In this document: one piece after another, positions 50,641 to 59,070 of the stretch
Numbering within the stretch: position 1 is the stretch's first letter
How the letters are laid out: each line of letters opens with the position of its first letter
NCBI GenBank assembly: GCA_014799575.1
Contig: JAAVHS010000010.1
Span: 8,223-68,550 of the forward strand
From: Clostridiales bacterium
Lineage (GTDB): Bacteria; Bacillota; Clostridia; Christensenellales; UBA3700
Direction: 5' to 3'
Length of the DNA stretch: 60,328 nucleotides
Made by a program: the position numbers and the translations under genes
The notes under the pieces: model-generated
Seen by the model: only the letters and a program-made list of their open reading frames with translations
What the model was told of the DNA's origin: nothing
The model's database searches: none

Positions 50641-51477
50641 TTATCCTTTGCGATACATTTCGATTTGCTCGACGAGATAGGGCATTGCTTTTTCAAATTT
50701 CAGTCCGTAATTGTGCGCAGGGTCTTTGCTTGTAATTTCAATGGACTTCGTGGTAAAATCTATCGCTATTCTAAGCGCGCTGTCTAGGTCTAGATTGTTG
50801 GCAAGCCCACCGACCAAAGTGGACGCAAATACGTCTCCGCTTCCAAAGAATTGACCTTTGATTTCTTTCAAGTCATAGAAAATTACTTTGCCGTTGTCGC
50901 AAAGCGCGAGTTTCATACCCTCAGGCGTTTTGATGCCCGTAATTATAAATCTGCGTATGCCTTTTTCGAAAAGTTTCTGCGCGATAGTATTTACTTGTGA
51001 TTTACTCAAAATTTCCAAGTACGGCGTATCCGCCATCATACACGCTTCGCTGACGTTGGGAAGAGCAAGTTCGCTCAACTTGCAAAGCTCTAGAATTGAG
51101 TCGACGTAGTCGGGAGTTATTCCGCTGTATAGTTGGCCGTGTTCAGCCATAGCGGGGTCGACGATAATATGAGAAGGGGTGACAGTCTTGCATATCGTCA
51201 TCACGTCTTTTACAATCTCGCTCTTTCCCAAATATCCCGTATAGATAAAGTCGAATTCAAGTCCCAATGTTTTGAGCTGTTTTGCGGCAGGCAACAAGTT
51301 GTCTTTCAAATCCACGAGAGTGTAGTCGTCGCAACAATTTGTCTGAGCGGACAAGAGGGCGACGGGCAAAGCGATTGTCTCAACGCCCATTGCGGAGATT
51401 ATAGGCAAAGCGGCGGTAATCGAGCATTGTCCCAAAGAAGAAAAATCTTGTATCGTAACTACTTTGTTTTCTTTCAT
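50641..51477 (-). CDS. Pyridoxamine/pyridoxal kinase, ribokinase fold, 278 aa
   Basis: VVTIQDFSSLGQCSITAALP at the N-terminus (substrate lip), DFIYTGYLGKSEIV, HIIVDPAMAEHGQLY and GSGDVFASTLVGGL (anion hole and catalytic Asp). It phosphorylates vitamin B6 vitamers to PLP precursors. It shares an operon with the riboflavin transporter: its ATG overlaps that gene's stop, so both are under the FMN riboswitch, which is notable because PNP oxidase uses FMN. Confidence 0.88.
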   Translation of the reverse strand: MKENKVVTIQDFSSLGQCSITAALPIISAMGVETIALPVALLSAQTNCCDDYTLVDLKDNLLPAAKQLKTLGLEFDFIYTGYLGKSEIVKDVMTICKTVTPSHIIVDPAMAEHGQLYSGITPDYVDSILELCKLSELALPNVSEACMMADTPYLEILSKSQVNTIAQKLFEKGIRRFIITGIKTPEGMKLALCDNGKVIFYDLKEIKGQFFGSGDVFASTLVGGLANNLDLDSALRIAIDFTTKSIEITSKDPAHNYGLKFEKAMPYLVEQIEMYRKG

Positions 51478-52091
51478 TGTTCCTTGTCCTCGCTGTCGGG
51501 GTCATTCGGTTGGTTATCTTCCGGCTTTTGGTTTTCGCGCGGTATGGAATTCTTATTGAAATATCTGCCGAAAATTCTCTTCAATTGACAAGGATAGAGA
51601 AGTATTACCGCGACGATTGCGGATACGACGCCTTGCAAGAAGTTGAATGGAAGTTGAGCGATTCCACCCGTCCAATGCGCGTCCGACAGGATAAGTCCTT
51701 CCGCCAAAAAGTAGCCAAGAGCCATTACGCTTCCTGCCAAAAGATTTGCAAGTAGGGTGAAGATTATTTCAAAGATATTGCCTGAATTTTTAGCCTTACA
51801 AAACTTTGCAATCGCTTTATACAAAAGACCTACGATTACGCCTTCAATCGCTTTGATTACGAGCGTAAAAGGCATATAGGCGATATAGCCGAGAATGATG
51901 TCTCCGAGCGCGCCGCCGATTGCGCCGACAATTCCGCCGTAAAGCGGTCCGAGCAATACGGATGAGATGAAAATTACCAGGTCGCCGAAGTTGAAATATC
52001 CGGTCGCGAGCGGTACGCTAATCATAGTGAATGCAGTCGTCAACGCCGCAAACAAAGCGGTAAAGACGAGTTTTCTCGTTTTGGTTGACAT
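51474..52091 (-). CDS. ribU: ECF transporter riboflavin-binding subunit RibU, 205 aa
   Basis: Six-helix ECF S-component: KLVFTALFAALTTAFTMISV, GYFNFGDLVIFISSVLLGPL and GAIGGALGDIILGYIAYMPF (GDxxxG) are the RibU pattern, and the FMN riboswitch upstream supports riboflavin as substrate. A hydrophilic acidic C-tail (NQPNDPDSEDKEQ) is unusual. Start ATG 52091 with AGGAGG; an upstream frame through the riboswitch is spurious. Energising ATPases are not in the window. Confidence 0.9.
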   Translation of the reverse strand: MSTKTRKLVFTALFAALTTAFTMISVPLATGYFNFGDLVIFISSVLLGPLYGGIVGAIGGALGDIILGYIAYMPFTLVIKAIEGVIVGLLYKAIAKFCKAKNSGNIFEIIFTLLANLLAGSVMALGYFLAEGLILSDAHWTGGIAQLPFNFLQGVVSAIVAVILLYPCQLKRIFGRYFNKNSIPRENQKPEDNQPNDPDSEDKEQ

Positions 52092-52099
52092 AAAAAACC

Positions 52100-52140
52100 T
52101 CCTATCGCGGGCAATAAAAAAACTTCCGCCGGATAGGAAG
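52100..52140 (-). terminator. Terminator of the FMN riboswitch expression platform
   Basis: Minus strand: CTTCC (52140-52136), eight-base loop TATCCGGC, GGAAG, then seven T's (52122-52116). The CCTATC within the 5' arm can instead pair with GATAGG at 52105-52100, just before the AGGAGG of ribU, so two exclusive folds are possible. Confidence 0.75.
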
Positions 52141-52192
52141 AAGATTATAATACAAACAACCGTATTCAAACAATACGGCAATATAGATATTA

Positions 52193-52322
52193 CTATCTTT
52201 CCCATTCCGACTTTACGGGCGGTTACGGAATCTCACCGTATCGGCTGTTGGGGCTGTTGGACTTGTTCGCTCAAAGGCGACATCACCACCGGTCAGCGTA
52301 TTCGCTTGCCCAAAGATAATTA
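52193..52322 (-). promoter_or_regulatory. FMN riboswitch (RFN element)
   Basis: Reading the minus strand: TCTTTGGGCAAGCG, GACCGGTGGTGATG, GCGAACAAGTCC, then ACGGTGAGATTCCGTAACCG, CCCGTAAAGTC and GGAATGGGAAAG. These are the conserved helices and junctions of the RFN element. It precedes ribU by about 100 bases and should switch expression off when FMN is plentiful. A further hairpin CCGTATT/AATACGG lies at 52161-52179. Confidence 0.92.
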
Positions 52323-52370
52323 TATATTAGCACCGCTATATGGCGCTGTCAAGTGCTGTTAACAAATTAT

Positions 52371-53021
52371 TTATAAATTTTGCCCACTTCTCTCAATCGT
52401 ATCTTTCAATCCCAAATAAGCGACGTACGCCAAGAATTTTGCGCCGTGGCTGTTGAAGTGCTGTTTGTCTATCGAATAGAGATGCTCTTTGTCCTTCGTC
52501 ATAGAGTATAGGTCGATAAATTTAATATCGAGTTCTTGCAACACCGATTTTTGGATGTTGACGATTTTATCCAAGACTTCAACGTCGAATCCGACTTCGC
52601 GCTCGCAAGTGTCGCTAAATGCGCTCGGCGGAGTCAATGCGATAATCGTCGGGTTGGAGGGAAGATTTAATAGATAATTCACCAGTTTCGTATACTCGCT
52701 TCTGAATACGTTCTCATCCATCCAATTTTTGAGATTGGCGTCGTTGGTGCCCAGCATAAAGAGTATATAGTCGGGCGCGTAGTCGTTAAGCGCCTTTATC
52801 ATTTTTGGCTGTCCCCAAAACTTAGAGCAGAATGAATTGACGGTATGTCCGACAAGACCTAAGTTTATTACGTCGTAATTACTGCCCAAGAGTCTTTGCA
52901 AACGCGCCGGATAGCATTCTTTTTTCCTATTCAAAAGAGTGGTGCCGTACGTCAGACTGTCGCCTACACACGCGACTTTCTTACCCGAAAAATCCATTTT
53001 ATTGTCCTCGATTTTCAACAT
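52371..53021 (-). CDS. SGNH/GDSL hydrolase, 216 aa
   Basis: Block I KKVACVGDSLTYGTTL (Ser in GDS), block II GLVGHTVNSF (Gly), block III FMLGTNDANL (Asn), and block V DKQHFNSHGAKFL (Asp-x-x-His). An esterase or carbohydrate deacetylase in the cytoplasm, as no signal peptide is seen. ATG 53021 follows AGGGGGA. Downstream lies 49 bp before the riboswitch. Confidence 0.88.
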   Translation of the reverse strand: MLKIEDNKMDFSGKKVACVGDSLTYGTTLLNRKKECYPARLQRLLGSNYDVINLGLVGHTVNSFCSKFWGQPKMIKALNDYAPDYILFMLGTNDANLKNWMDENVFRSEYTKLVNYLLNLPSNPTIIALTPPSAFSDTCEREVGFDVEVLDKIVNIQKSVLQELDIKFIDLYSMTKDKEHLYSIDKQHFNSHGAKFLAYVAYLGLKDTIERSGQNL

Positions 53022-53162
53022 AATATCCCCCTGAGGAAAAATATTCATATTTATATTATAACACGTTGACGGCAAATTAAGCAATTCGTCAGCTCTTTTT
53101 CTTGACTTTTTGACGAATAATATAAGATAATCAATCTATAAATAAATAGTAATAGGTTTTTT

Positions 53163-53237
53163 GCGCTCTTAGTCTAATGGATAAAACGTCACCCTCCGAC
53201 GGTGTAGTTATGCGTTCGAGTCGCGTAGGGCGCGCCA
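53163..53237 (+). tRNA. tRNA-Arg (CCG)
   Basis: 75 nt. Acceptor GCGCTCT/AGGGCGC (one G-T pair), anticodon loop CTCCGAC (anticodon CCG, codon CGG), T-loop TTCGAGT, encoded CCA. Confidence 0.93.
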
Positions 53238-53238
53238 T

Positions 53239-53272
53239 ACGCAACCTTATGAGAATAGGGTTGCGTTTTTCT
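53239..53272 (+). terminator. Terminator after tRNA-Arg
   Basis: ACGCAACCTTAT-GAGA-ATAGGGTTGCGT with T-run. Confidence 0.9.
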
Positions 53273-53301
53273 ATGATGAAAAATTTCGTTTAGAAGAACA
53301 C

Positions 53302-53330
53302 TTGAAAAATGTTATAAAAATCGATATATT
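53302..53330 (+). promoter_or_regulatory. Leaderless promoter of the DUF1349 gene
   Basis: TTGAAA at 53302-53307, 17-bp spacer, TATATT at 53325-53330, TTTATT, ATG 53337 at predicted +1. Confidence 0.75.
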
Positions 53331-53336
53331 TTTATT

Positions 53337-53936
53337 ATGGATATTAAAAATTTTAAGTGGACGCGCGAGCCGTCGCAATATGAGATTTTCAACGATAGAG
53401 TAGAAATAGTCACAAAGCCTAATACCGATTTATGGCAAAGGACTTATTATCATTTCCGTAATGATAATGCGCCTGTGTTTCAAATGGAAAGCGACGAAAA
53501 GTATTTTAGTTTTGTCGTCAAGACTGAATTTCACGAAAGTCACAACCGCTTTGATCAATGCGGAATAGTAATGTATTTGGATAGCGAGAATTGGTTGAAG
53601 GCTTCCGTAGAGTACGAAAACGACGAATTTCAACATTTGGGCAGTGTAGTCACAAATGGAGGATATTCCGATTGGGCGACAACGGAAATCAACGCTGACG
53701 TCAAGGTAGTTTGGTATCGTTTTAGTAGACGCCTAGACGATTATTGTATAGAGTGTTCTTTCGACGGCAAGACGTATCATCAAATGCGTATTTGTCACGT
53801 TTTCAAAGGCGACGGAAAAATATCTTTCGGTATATACGCGTGCTCGCCCGAGAATTCTTCGTTCAAAGCGGTTTTCTCCAATTTTGAGATTACCGAATGC
53901 CAATGGAAAGCGCACGACGGTCAGCAACCTGATTAA
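53337..53936 (+). CDS. DUF1349 (concanavalin-like) protein, 199 aa
   Basis: WQRTYYHFRNDNAPVFQMES, FSFVVKTEFHESHNRFDQCG, IVMYLDSENWLKASVEYEND and FKAVFSNFEITEC: the beta-jelly roll of DUF1349, believed to bind or modify carbohydrates. Cytoplasmic, no signal. Convergent with the alpha/beta hydrolase gene; their stop codons overlap by three to four bases. The mRNA is predicted leaderless. Confidence 0.85.
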   Translation: MDIKNFKWTREPSQYEIFNDRVEIVTKPNTDLWQRTYYHFRNDNAPVFQMESDEKYFSFVVKTEFHESHNRFDQCGIVMYLDSENWLKASVEYENDEFQHLGSVVTNGGYSDWATTEINADVKVVWYRFSRRLDDYCIECSFDGKTYHQMRICHVFKGDGKISFGIYACSPENSSFKAVFSNFEITECQWKAHDGQQPD

Positions 53937-54910
53937 ATTTTTTCGTTGTCTTCAAAAAGTTTGAGAAATTCGCTGTTCCACTTGTCGGGTTCTTCCCACT
54001 GAGGAGAGTGCGCGGAATTTACAAACCATATCAATTTTTTGTCGGGCGCATCAAGTTTGTTATACCATTCTTCCGCCAACTCAACAGGACAGTTATAATC
54101 GTGATGTCCTAATAGAAAATATACAGGTATTTGTAATTGCTTTACACTATTGATAAAATCCGGATTTGTTTGCGCAAGCGGTTGATTAGGGCTGTAAGAT
54201 AGTCCTTTAATATACTTGAAGATTTGCAATAGATTATACTCTCTCAACAGAATAGGCAACTCGTGAAAAAGCAATTCCTGCCAATAAGGCTTGCGATTGG
54301 TAAAAGTTGCTCCGCCATATTTATGTAATATCGCTCGTTGCTGCATAATACTTTTTTGGTGATTTTGAGCATATCTGCCGTTTTGTGGGCAACCTATTTT
54401 GTCTAAAACCTTGAGCGACTTTTTGTCATTAAGTTTTTTTGCCTTATCGTATACCCACGAGTATGATAATTCTTCGTTGCGAATATAATCTACACATTGT
54501 CCTACGCCTACGTAAGCCTGTATATCTTCGGGATATTTTTCGGCTAACCAAATGCCCAACACAGAACCAAAAGAGTGACCTACGATTATTATTTTATTTT
54601 TATTGAAACGTTCCTTGAGATAAAGAACTACGTTATGCGCGTCTTCAATGTAAATCTCTTTTGTCAACACTAAATTTTTTGCTTCTTTTTTATCGTACGC
54701 TAATCCTGCGCCGCGTTGATCCCAAGCGACTAGGGTAAAGTCTTTTGCAAGGGGAGATTGATACTTCATAACTTGAGCCCTGTCGGGACTGCCGCAACCG
54801 CCGTGCAAAAACAATACCACCGGATTATCAGTATTGTAAGAACGTATTCTTAAATAATATTTATTATTACGATAAATTACAGCTTCTTTCTTATCTATTG
54901 AGTATTTCAT
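53933..54910 (-). CDS. Alpha/beta hydrolase, proline-iminopeptidase-like, 325 aa
   Basis: Oxyanion HGGCGSPDRAQ, nucleophile elbow IIVGHSFGSVLGIWLAE, acid GHHDYNCPVELA and catalytic His in VNSAHSPQWEEP. Resembles prolyl aminopeptidases and related hydrolases of AB_hydrolase_1; substrate uncertain. A longer frame (to 55015) runs through the promoter, so I start at ATG 54910, whose leader would be three bases. Confidence 0.85.
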   Translation of the reverse strand: MKYSIDKKEAVIYRNNKYYLRIRSYNTDNPVVLFLHGGCGSPDRAQVMKYQSPLAKDFTLVAWDQRGAGLAYDKKEAKNLVLTKEIYIEDAHNVVLYLKERFNKNKIIIVGHSFGSVLGIWLAEKYPEDIQAYVGVGQCVDYIRNEELSYSWVYDKAKKLNDKKSLKVLDKIGCPQNGRYAQNHQKSIMQQRAILHKYGGATFTNRKPYWQELLFHELPILLREYNLLQIFKYIKGLSYSPNQPLAQTNPDFINSVKQLQIPVYFLLGHHDYNCPVELAEEWYNKLDAPDKKLIWFVNSAHSPQWEEPDKWNSEFLKLFEDNEKI

Positions 54911-54919
54911 CTTATTGAA

Positions 54920-54948
54920 ATTATACCACACAACGTCTTTGCAGTCAA
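54920..54948 (-). promoter_or_regulatory. Near-leaderless promoter of the alpha/beta hydrolase gene
   Basis: Minus strand: TTGACT (54948-54943), 17-bp spacer, TATAAT (54925-54920); +1 near 54913, three bases before the ATG. Confidence 0.75.
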
Positions 54949-55036
54949 AACATATAACAACGCATATAATATAAAATATAATCATATTATAATTAAGACG
55001 CTTATCAAAATTCATAATAATTATAGGTTGTGAATA

Positions 55037-55065
55037 TTGACAAGAATATTATGTGGTGGTATAAT
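55037..55065 (+). promoter_or_regulatory. Promoter of the DUF975 gene
   Basis: TTGACA at 55037-55042, 17-bp spacer, TATAAT at 55060-55065; +1 near 55072, leader with AGGAGG. Confidence 0.85.
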
Positions 55066-55110
55066 AAATTTAAGTAAAATGCTATTGTATCAAAAGGAGG
55101 AGTTTGGTAT

Positions 55111-55833
55111 ATGTATCGTGCAAAAGATTACAGACAGCAAGCGTGGAGTTCGCTGAAAGGCAAGTGGAGCGTAATCGTTGTTACGCAACTTATTTATTTG
55201 TTGATAGTGGCGGCGTGCGACGGACTTTCGCGTTATTATATCGGAGCGTTGGCAGTGATATTGCTGACTGGCCCGTTGGAAGTCGGTATCAATAAGATAT
55301 CGCTCAACGTAGTTCGTAGCGAGAACGTAGAGATTGTGACTTTATTTGACGGATTCAAAGATTATACAAGGGCGGTAGTTTTGTGGATTACCAACCAAAT
55401 TTTCACTTTCTTGTGGACGTTGCTTTTCATCATTCCGGGTATAATAAAGTCGCTTTCCTACTCAATGAGTTATTTCATTCTTTTGGATAACCCCGAAATG
55501 AGCGCAAACGACGCGAGAAAGAAGTCTATGGAAATGATGGACGGCAACAAATGGAGATTGTTCTGTTTGGAATTAAGTTACATCGGTTGGATGCTTTTGT
55601 CCGTTTTGACGTTGGGAATTTTGTATTTGTGGGTAATGCCGAGTATGCGTACGGCAACGGCGTATTTCTATCAAAGCTTGCTACCTGAAGTAAAGATAGA
55701 GAATGATAGCGATGAGATAGACCTTGACAAAGATATCTTTGACAACGACGTTGTTGTCGACAATGACAACGTTCAAAAAGTAGACGATATCGTATGGAAG
55801 GACGAAGAAAAGTCTGACGACATCACCTTCTAA
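55111..55833 (+). CDS. DUF975 family membrane protein, 240 aa
   Basis: Five to six membrane helices; NPEMSANDARKKSMEMMDGN and KWRLFCLELSYIGWMLLSVL plus TLGILYLWVMPSM are the DUF975 core. A highly acidic C-tail (from ~195, DEIDLDKDIFDNDVVVDN) is added. Function unknown, probably in the cytoplasmic membrane. Ends in a terminator just before the mnmA promoter. Confidence 0.85.
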   Translation: MYRAKDYRQQAWSSLKGKWSVIVVTQLIYLLIVAACDGLSRYYIGALAVILLTGPLEVGINKISLNVVRSENVEIVTLFDGFKDYTRAVVLWITNQIFTFLWTLLFIIPGIIKSLSYSMSYFILLDNPEMSANDARKKSMEMMDGNKWRLFCLELSYIGWMLLSVLTLGILYLWVMPSMRTATAYFYQSLLPEVKIENDSDEIDLDKDIFDNDVVVDNDNVQKVDDIVWKDEEKSDDITF

Positions 55834-55863
55834 GATTTTAATTGTCAAGTACAAAGAATCGAC

Positions 55864-55899
55864 AAGACCTTTACTAATTCGGTAAAGGTCTTTATTTTT
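55864..55899 (+). terminator. Terminator after the DUF975 gene
   Basis: AAGACCTTTAC / GTAAAGGTCTT stem and TTTATTTTTC; the -35 of mnmA starts two bases later. Confidence 0.9.
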
Positions 55900-55900
55900 C

Positions 55901-55929
55901 TTGCAAGAGTTTTTATGTTGTGTTAAACT
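55901..55929 (+). promoter_or_regulatory. Leaderless promoter of mnmA
   Basis: TTGCAA at 55901-55906, 17-bp spacer, TAAACT at 55924-55929, GAAAAT, ATG 55936 at predicted +1. Confidence 0.75.
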
Positions 55930-55935
55930 GAAAAT

Positions 55936-57009
55936 ATGAAAAAAAGAGTTGTCGTAGGAATGAGCGGAGGAGTAGACTCCTCACTGTCGGCGTTGCTCCT
56001 CAAAGAGCAAGGCTATGAGGTAGTTGGGCTCTTTATGAGGAATTGGCACGAAACGGACGCGGGCGGGTGTTGCACTGCGGACGAGGATTTTTACGACGTG
56101 CGCTCGGTCTGCAACGATATCGGCATACCTTATTATAGCGTAGACTTTGCCGACCAGTATTACGATAGAGTGTTCAAGCATTTCGTCGAGGAGTATAAAA
56201 AAGGCAGGACGCCCAATCCCGACGTGCTTTGCAACAAGGAAATTAAGTTCGCGCCGTTCGTCAAGCACGCGCTATCTATGGGAGCGGACTATATCGCGAC
56301 GGGTCACTATTGCGATATTTTGCATGATGACGACGGGCTGAATTATCTGCTCAAAGCAAAAGATGCCAATAAGGATCAGACATATTTTCTAAATCAACTT
56401 TCGTCAAAGCAGCTCGACAAAGTGCTTTTTCCGGTCGGAAGACTAGATAAGAGCGAAGTAAGGGAATTGGCGTCTAAATACGGCTTGTCAACTGCGGATA
56501 AAAAAGATTCCACGGGAATATGCTTTATCGGCGAGAGAAATTTCAGAAAGTTCCTCAGCGAATATATACCTATGCAAGAAGGCGATATAAAGACGCTTGA
56601 CGGCAAAGTCGTCGGCAAGCACGACGGCGTATTCTATTATACGGTCGGTCAGCGCAAAGGATTGGGTATAGGCGGTGGCGGTAACGGCGAAGCGTGGTTC
56701 GTCGTGTCCAAAGACGTGGAAAAGAACGTGCTCTACGTCTCGCAAGGCGACCAATCGATGTTGTATCATTCGCATCTATTCTGCGAGAAGTTCAATTTTA
56801 TCACCAAAACGCCGCAAGAAAAGAACTTTGCTTGCACGGCGAGAATCAGACACCGTCAGCCCGAACAACAGGCAATAGCGACTTTGCGCGACGGCGGACT
56901 TGAATTGGAATTTGCCAACCCTCAACGCGCGATAGCCGAAGGACAGTACGCGGTAATTTACGTAGACAACGTCTGTCTAGGCGGCGGCGTAATCGAGAAA
57001 AAGTATTGA
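55936..57009 (+). CDS. mnmA: tRNA-specific 2-thiouridylase MnmA, 357 aa
   Basis: PP-loop GMSGGVDSSLSALLL (residues 8-22), RNWHETDAGGCCTADEDFYD, NPDVLCNKEIKF (catalytic Cys) and STGICFIGERNF (second Cys). Adds the 2-thio group to U34 of Lys, Glu and Gln tRNAs, taking sulfur from a cysteine desulfurase. Full length. No ribosome binding site; predicted leaderless, like tilS and trmN6. Confidence 0.96.
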   Translation: MKKRVVVGMSGGVDSSLSALLLKEQGYEVVGLFMRNWHETDAGGCCTADEDFYDVRSVCNDIGIPYYSVDFADQYYDRVFKHFVEEYKKGRTPNPDVLCNKEIKFAPFVKHALSMGADYIATGHYCDILHDDDGLNYLLKAKDANKDQTYFLNQLSSKQLDKVLFPVGRLDKSEVRELASKYGLSTADKKDSTGICFIGERNFRKFLSEYIPMQEGDIKTLDGKVVGKHDGVFYYTVGQRKGLGIGGGGNGEAWFVVSKDVEKNVLYVSQGDQSMLYHSHLFCEKFNFITKTPQEKNFACTARIRHRQPEQQAIATLRDGGLELEFANPQRAIAEGQYAVIYVDNVCLGGGVIEKKY

Positions 57010-57020
57010 TAAATAAAAAC

Positions 57021-57052
57021 AACGAGCAAGTGAATTACTTGCTCGTTTATCG
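57021..57052. terminator. Terminator between mnmA and rpmA
   Basis: AACGAGCAAGT-GAATT-ACTTGCTCGTT, convergent genes on both sides. Confidence 0.8.
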
Positions 57053-57071
57053 TTATTCGTTAAAAATTCGC

Positions 57072-57353
57072 TTACGCTTCTTTTGCGTATACGCTGACTT
57101 GTTTCTTGTCCTTGCCCTTGCGTTCAAATCTAACGACGCCGTCGATAAGAGCGTAGAGAGTATCGTCCTTGCCAATGCCGACGTTGTTGCCGACGTGGAA
57201 TTTCGTACCTCTTTGTCTTACGAGAATGTTGCCAGCCAATACGAATTGACCGTCAGATCTCTTTGGTCCAAGTCTTTTGGATTCGGAGTCTCTACCGTTT
57301 CTTGAACTACCAACACCCTTTTTGTGAGCGAACAATTGAATATTCATAAACAT
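57072..57353 (-). CDS. rpmA: Ribosomal protein L27, 93 aa
   Basis: [20 protein letters not shown]: the QLF/AHKKG motif is the Firmicute cleavage site at which Prp removes the first nine residues to free the L27 tail that reaches the peptidyl-transfer centre. GGAGG before the ATG. Last gene of the L21-Prp-L27 operon. Confidence 0.97.
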   Translation of the reverse strand: MFMNIQLFAHKKGVGSSRNGRDSESKRLGPKRSDGQFVLAGNILVRQRGTKFHVGNNVGIGKDDTLYALIDGVVRFERKGKDKKQVSVYAKEA

Positions 57354-57355
57354 AA

Positions 57356-57685
57356 TTACTTTACCTCCAATTCTATAAAATCAGAAAAGCCTTCGTGTAA
57401 ATCCGCTATGCCCAAAAGCATTGTATTGAGTATAACGTCACAGTCGTGCCTTGTCGCGCTGTCAAGATTTTGGGGAAGTACCGCTCTCAGATAACCTCTT
57501 TTTGCGTCGGTGGTGAAATCTACGTTTGCCCCCGCTACGCCGAATAGTCCTAAGACTGCGGTCTGAACGATTGACGATAAGGCAGAGCAGACTATGTCTT
57601 CGCCCTCAACGCCGTATCCGGTGTGTCCGTCACATTCTATCTTGACAATGCTGTTGTCTTGTTTTGTAACTTTAACTTTGGTCAT
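57356..57685 (-). CDS. prp: Ribosomal-processing cysteine protease Prp, 109 aa
   Basis: [20 protein letters not shown] contains the catalytic His and Cys of the YsxB/Prp family. It cuts the N-terminus of L27, encoded next to it. ATG overlaps the L21 stop by one base. Confidence 0.95.
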   Translation of the reverse strand: MTKVKVTKQDNSIVKIECDGHTGYGVEGEDIVCSALSSIVQTAVLGLFGVAGANVDFTTDAKRGYLRAVLPQNLDSATRHDCDVILNTMLLGIADLHEGFSDFIELEVK

Positions 57686-57990
57686 TATGCTTTAATATCT
57701 ACTACTTTCAAAGCAGTGAACGGCTGTCTATGACCTTGACGCTTGCGAATGTTCTTCTTGGACTTATACTTGAAAACAACGATTTTCTTAGCCTTGTCCT
57801 GAGCAATAACCTCGGCAACGACCTTGGACTTAGCCACTTCGCTACCGCAAGCGATTTTGCCGTCATTGTTGAGCATAACAACGTCAAGTTCTACTTTCTC
57901 GCCGACTTGTTTGTCAAGTTTTTCTACCTTGATAACTTCGTCTTTGGAAACCTTGTATTGTTTGCCACCTGTCAAAACGATTGCGTACAT
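57685..57990 (-). CDS. rplU: Ribosomal protein L21, 101 aa
   Basis: MYAIVLTGGKQYKVSKDEVI and KYKSKKNIRKRQGHRQPFTA are L21 hallmarks. Large-subunit protein binding 23S rRNA. AGGAGG before the ATG; L21-type leader upstream. Confidence 0.97.
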   Translation of the reverse strand: MYAIVLTGGKQYKVSKDEVIKVEKLDKQVGEKVELDVVMLNNDGKIACGSEVAKSKVVAEVIAQDKAKKIVVFKYKSKKNIRKRQGHRQPFTALKVVDIKA

Positions 57991-58078
57991 TGAAATACCT
58001 CCTCTTACCAGTCTCGCTGAAACGGGTGGTCACAAACGTGGCTCTTCGTTACCCTACTCATGCGGCTCAGTATGAATA
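57991..58078 (-). promoter_or_regulatory. L21-type mRNA leader
   Basis: Minus-strand leader with AACGAAGAGCCACGTTTGTG, ACCACCCGTTTCAGCG and a G-rich 5' part that can fold; matches what I recall of the L21 leader of Firmicutes, an autogenous control site. Placed directly before the rplU ribosome binding site. Confidence 0.6.
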
Positions 58079-58173
58079 TTATCAAATAATTTTGACAAAG
58101 TCAAGGGAAAAACAGTCGTATTTAATAAAAATTATAATATATAGCGTATTTTATATAAATACCCCTGTCCGCC

Positions 58174-58202
58174 TTGATAAAAGAGCAAAAATGTGCTAAA
58201 AT
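58174..58202 (+). promoter_or_regulatory. Promoter of the ogg gene
   Basis: TTGATA at 58174-58179, 17-bp spacer, TAAAAT at 58197-58202; +1 near 58209, leader 23 nt with AAGGCGG. Confidence 0.7.
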
Positions 58203-58231
58203 TAGACCAAATAATACAAAAGGCGGTATTT

Positions 58232-59056
58232 ATGACGCTTGAGAAGAATAGTATAATTATAAAGGATTTGAGTTGCTTTGATATCAGGCACATCTTGCAA
58301 TGCGGTCAAATTTTCAGATTTCACGAAAATGACGACGGCTCGTACACGGTATATTCGCTAGATAAACGCGCTATCGTAAAGCAAGATGAAGACCGGGCAA
58401 TCATAACGACCGACGATCCCGATTACTTTGTCAAGTTCTTTGACTTGGACAGAGACTATACGAAGATAAAGGAAAATCTGCGCGACAAGCCTTTTATGAG
58501 CGAGGCGATAGAATACGGCAGCGGTATTCGTATTCTCAATCAAGACAAATGGGAGATGCTGATAAGCTTTATTATCTCGGCGAACAATCATATTCCGAGA
58601 ATAAAGGGTATCATCAATAGACTTTGCGAAAGATTGGGCGAGAACATGGGCGATTATTACGCCTTTCCTACGCCCGAGAAAATGGCGCAAATGGACGAGA
58701 GTTTTTACTCAAGCATAGGCGCGGGATATAGAGCTCCGTATCTTGCAAGCACGGCAAGGGCGGTAGTCGACGGCTTTGATTTGCTCGATATTGAGAATGT
58801 CGACGGCAACGAGGGTAACAAAAGACTGTGCAAATTGCTTGGCGTAGGACCTAAGGTCGCCGACTGTATCTTGCTCTTCGCTTATCATAAGCAAGACGTC
58901 TTCCCGGTCGATACTTGGATAAAGAAAGTATACAAAGACGTAATAGGCGATAATTGTTCAAACAACAACGCAATGCGTAAAAAACTTATTGACACCTACG
59001 GAGAATATTCGGGATACGCGCAACAGTATTTGTTCTTCAATAAGCGCGAAAACTGA
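58232..59056 (+). CDS. ogg: 8-oxoguanine DNA glycosylase, OGG1 type, 274 aa
   Basis: Helix-hairpin-helix GPD motif KLLGVGPKVADCILLF with catalytic K208 and, 19 residues on, D227 in FPVDTWIKKVY; the N-terminal antiparallel domain ILQCGQIFRF...SLDKRAIVKQ matches OGG1. Removes 8-oxoG paired with C. Start ATG 58232 has AAGGCGG. Confidence 0.92.
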   Translation: MTLEKNSIIIKDLSCFDIRHILQCGQIFRFHENDDGSYTVYSLDKRAIVKQDEDRAIITTDDPDYFVKFFDLDRDYTKIKENLRDKPFMSEAIEYGSGIRILNQDKWEMLISFIISANNHIPRIKGIINRLCERLGENMGDYYAFPTPEKMAQMDESFYSSIGAGYRAPYLASTARAVVDGFDLLDIENVDGNEGNKRLCKLLGVGPKVADCILLFAYHKQDVFPVDTWIKKVYKDVIGDNCSNNNAMRKKLIDTYGEYSGYAQQYLFFNKREN

Positions 59057-59070
59057 TTGAAAACAATGAT

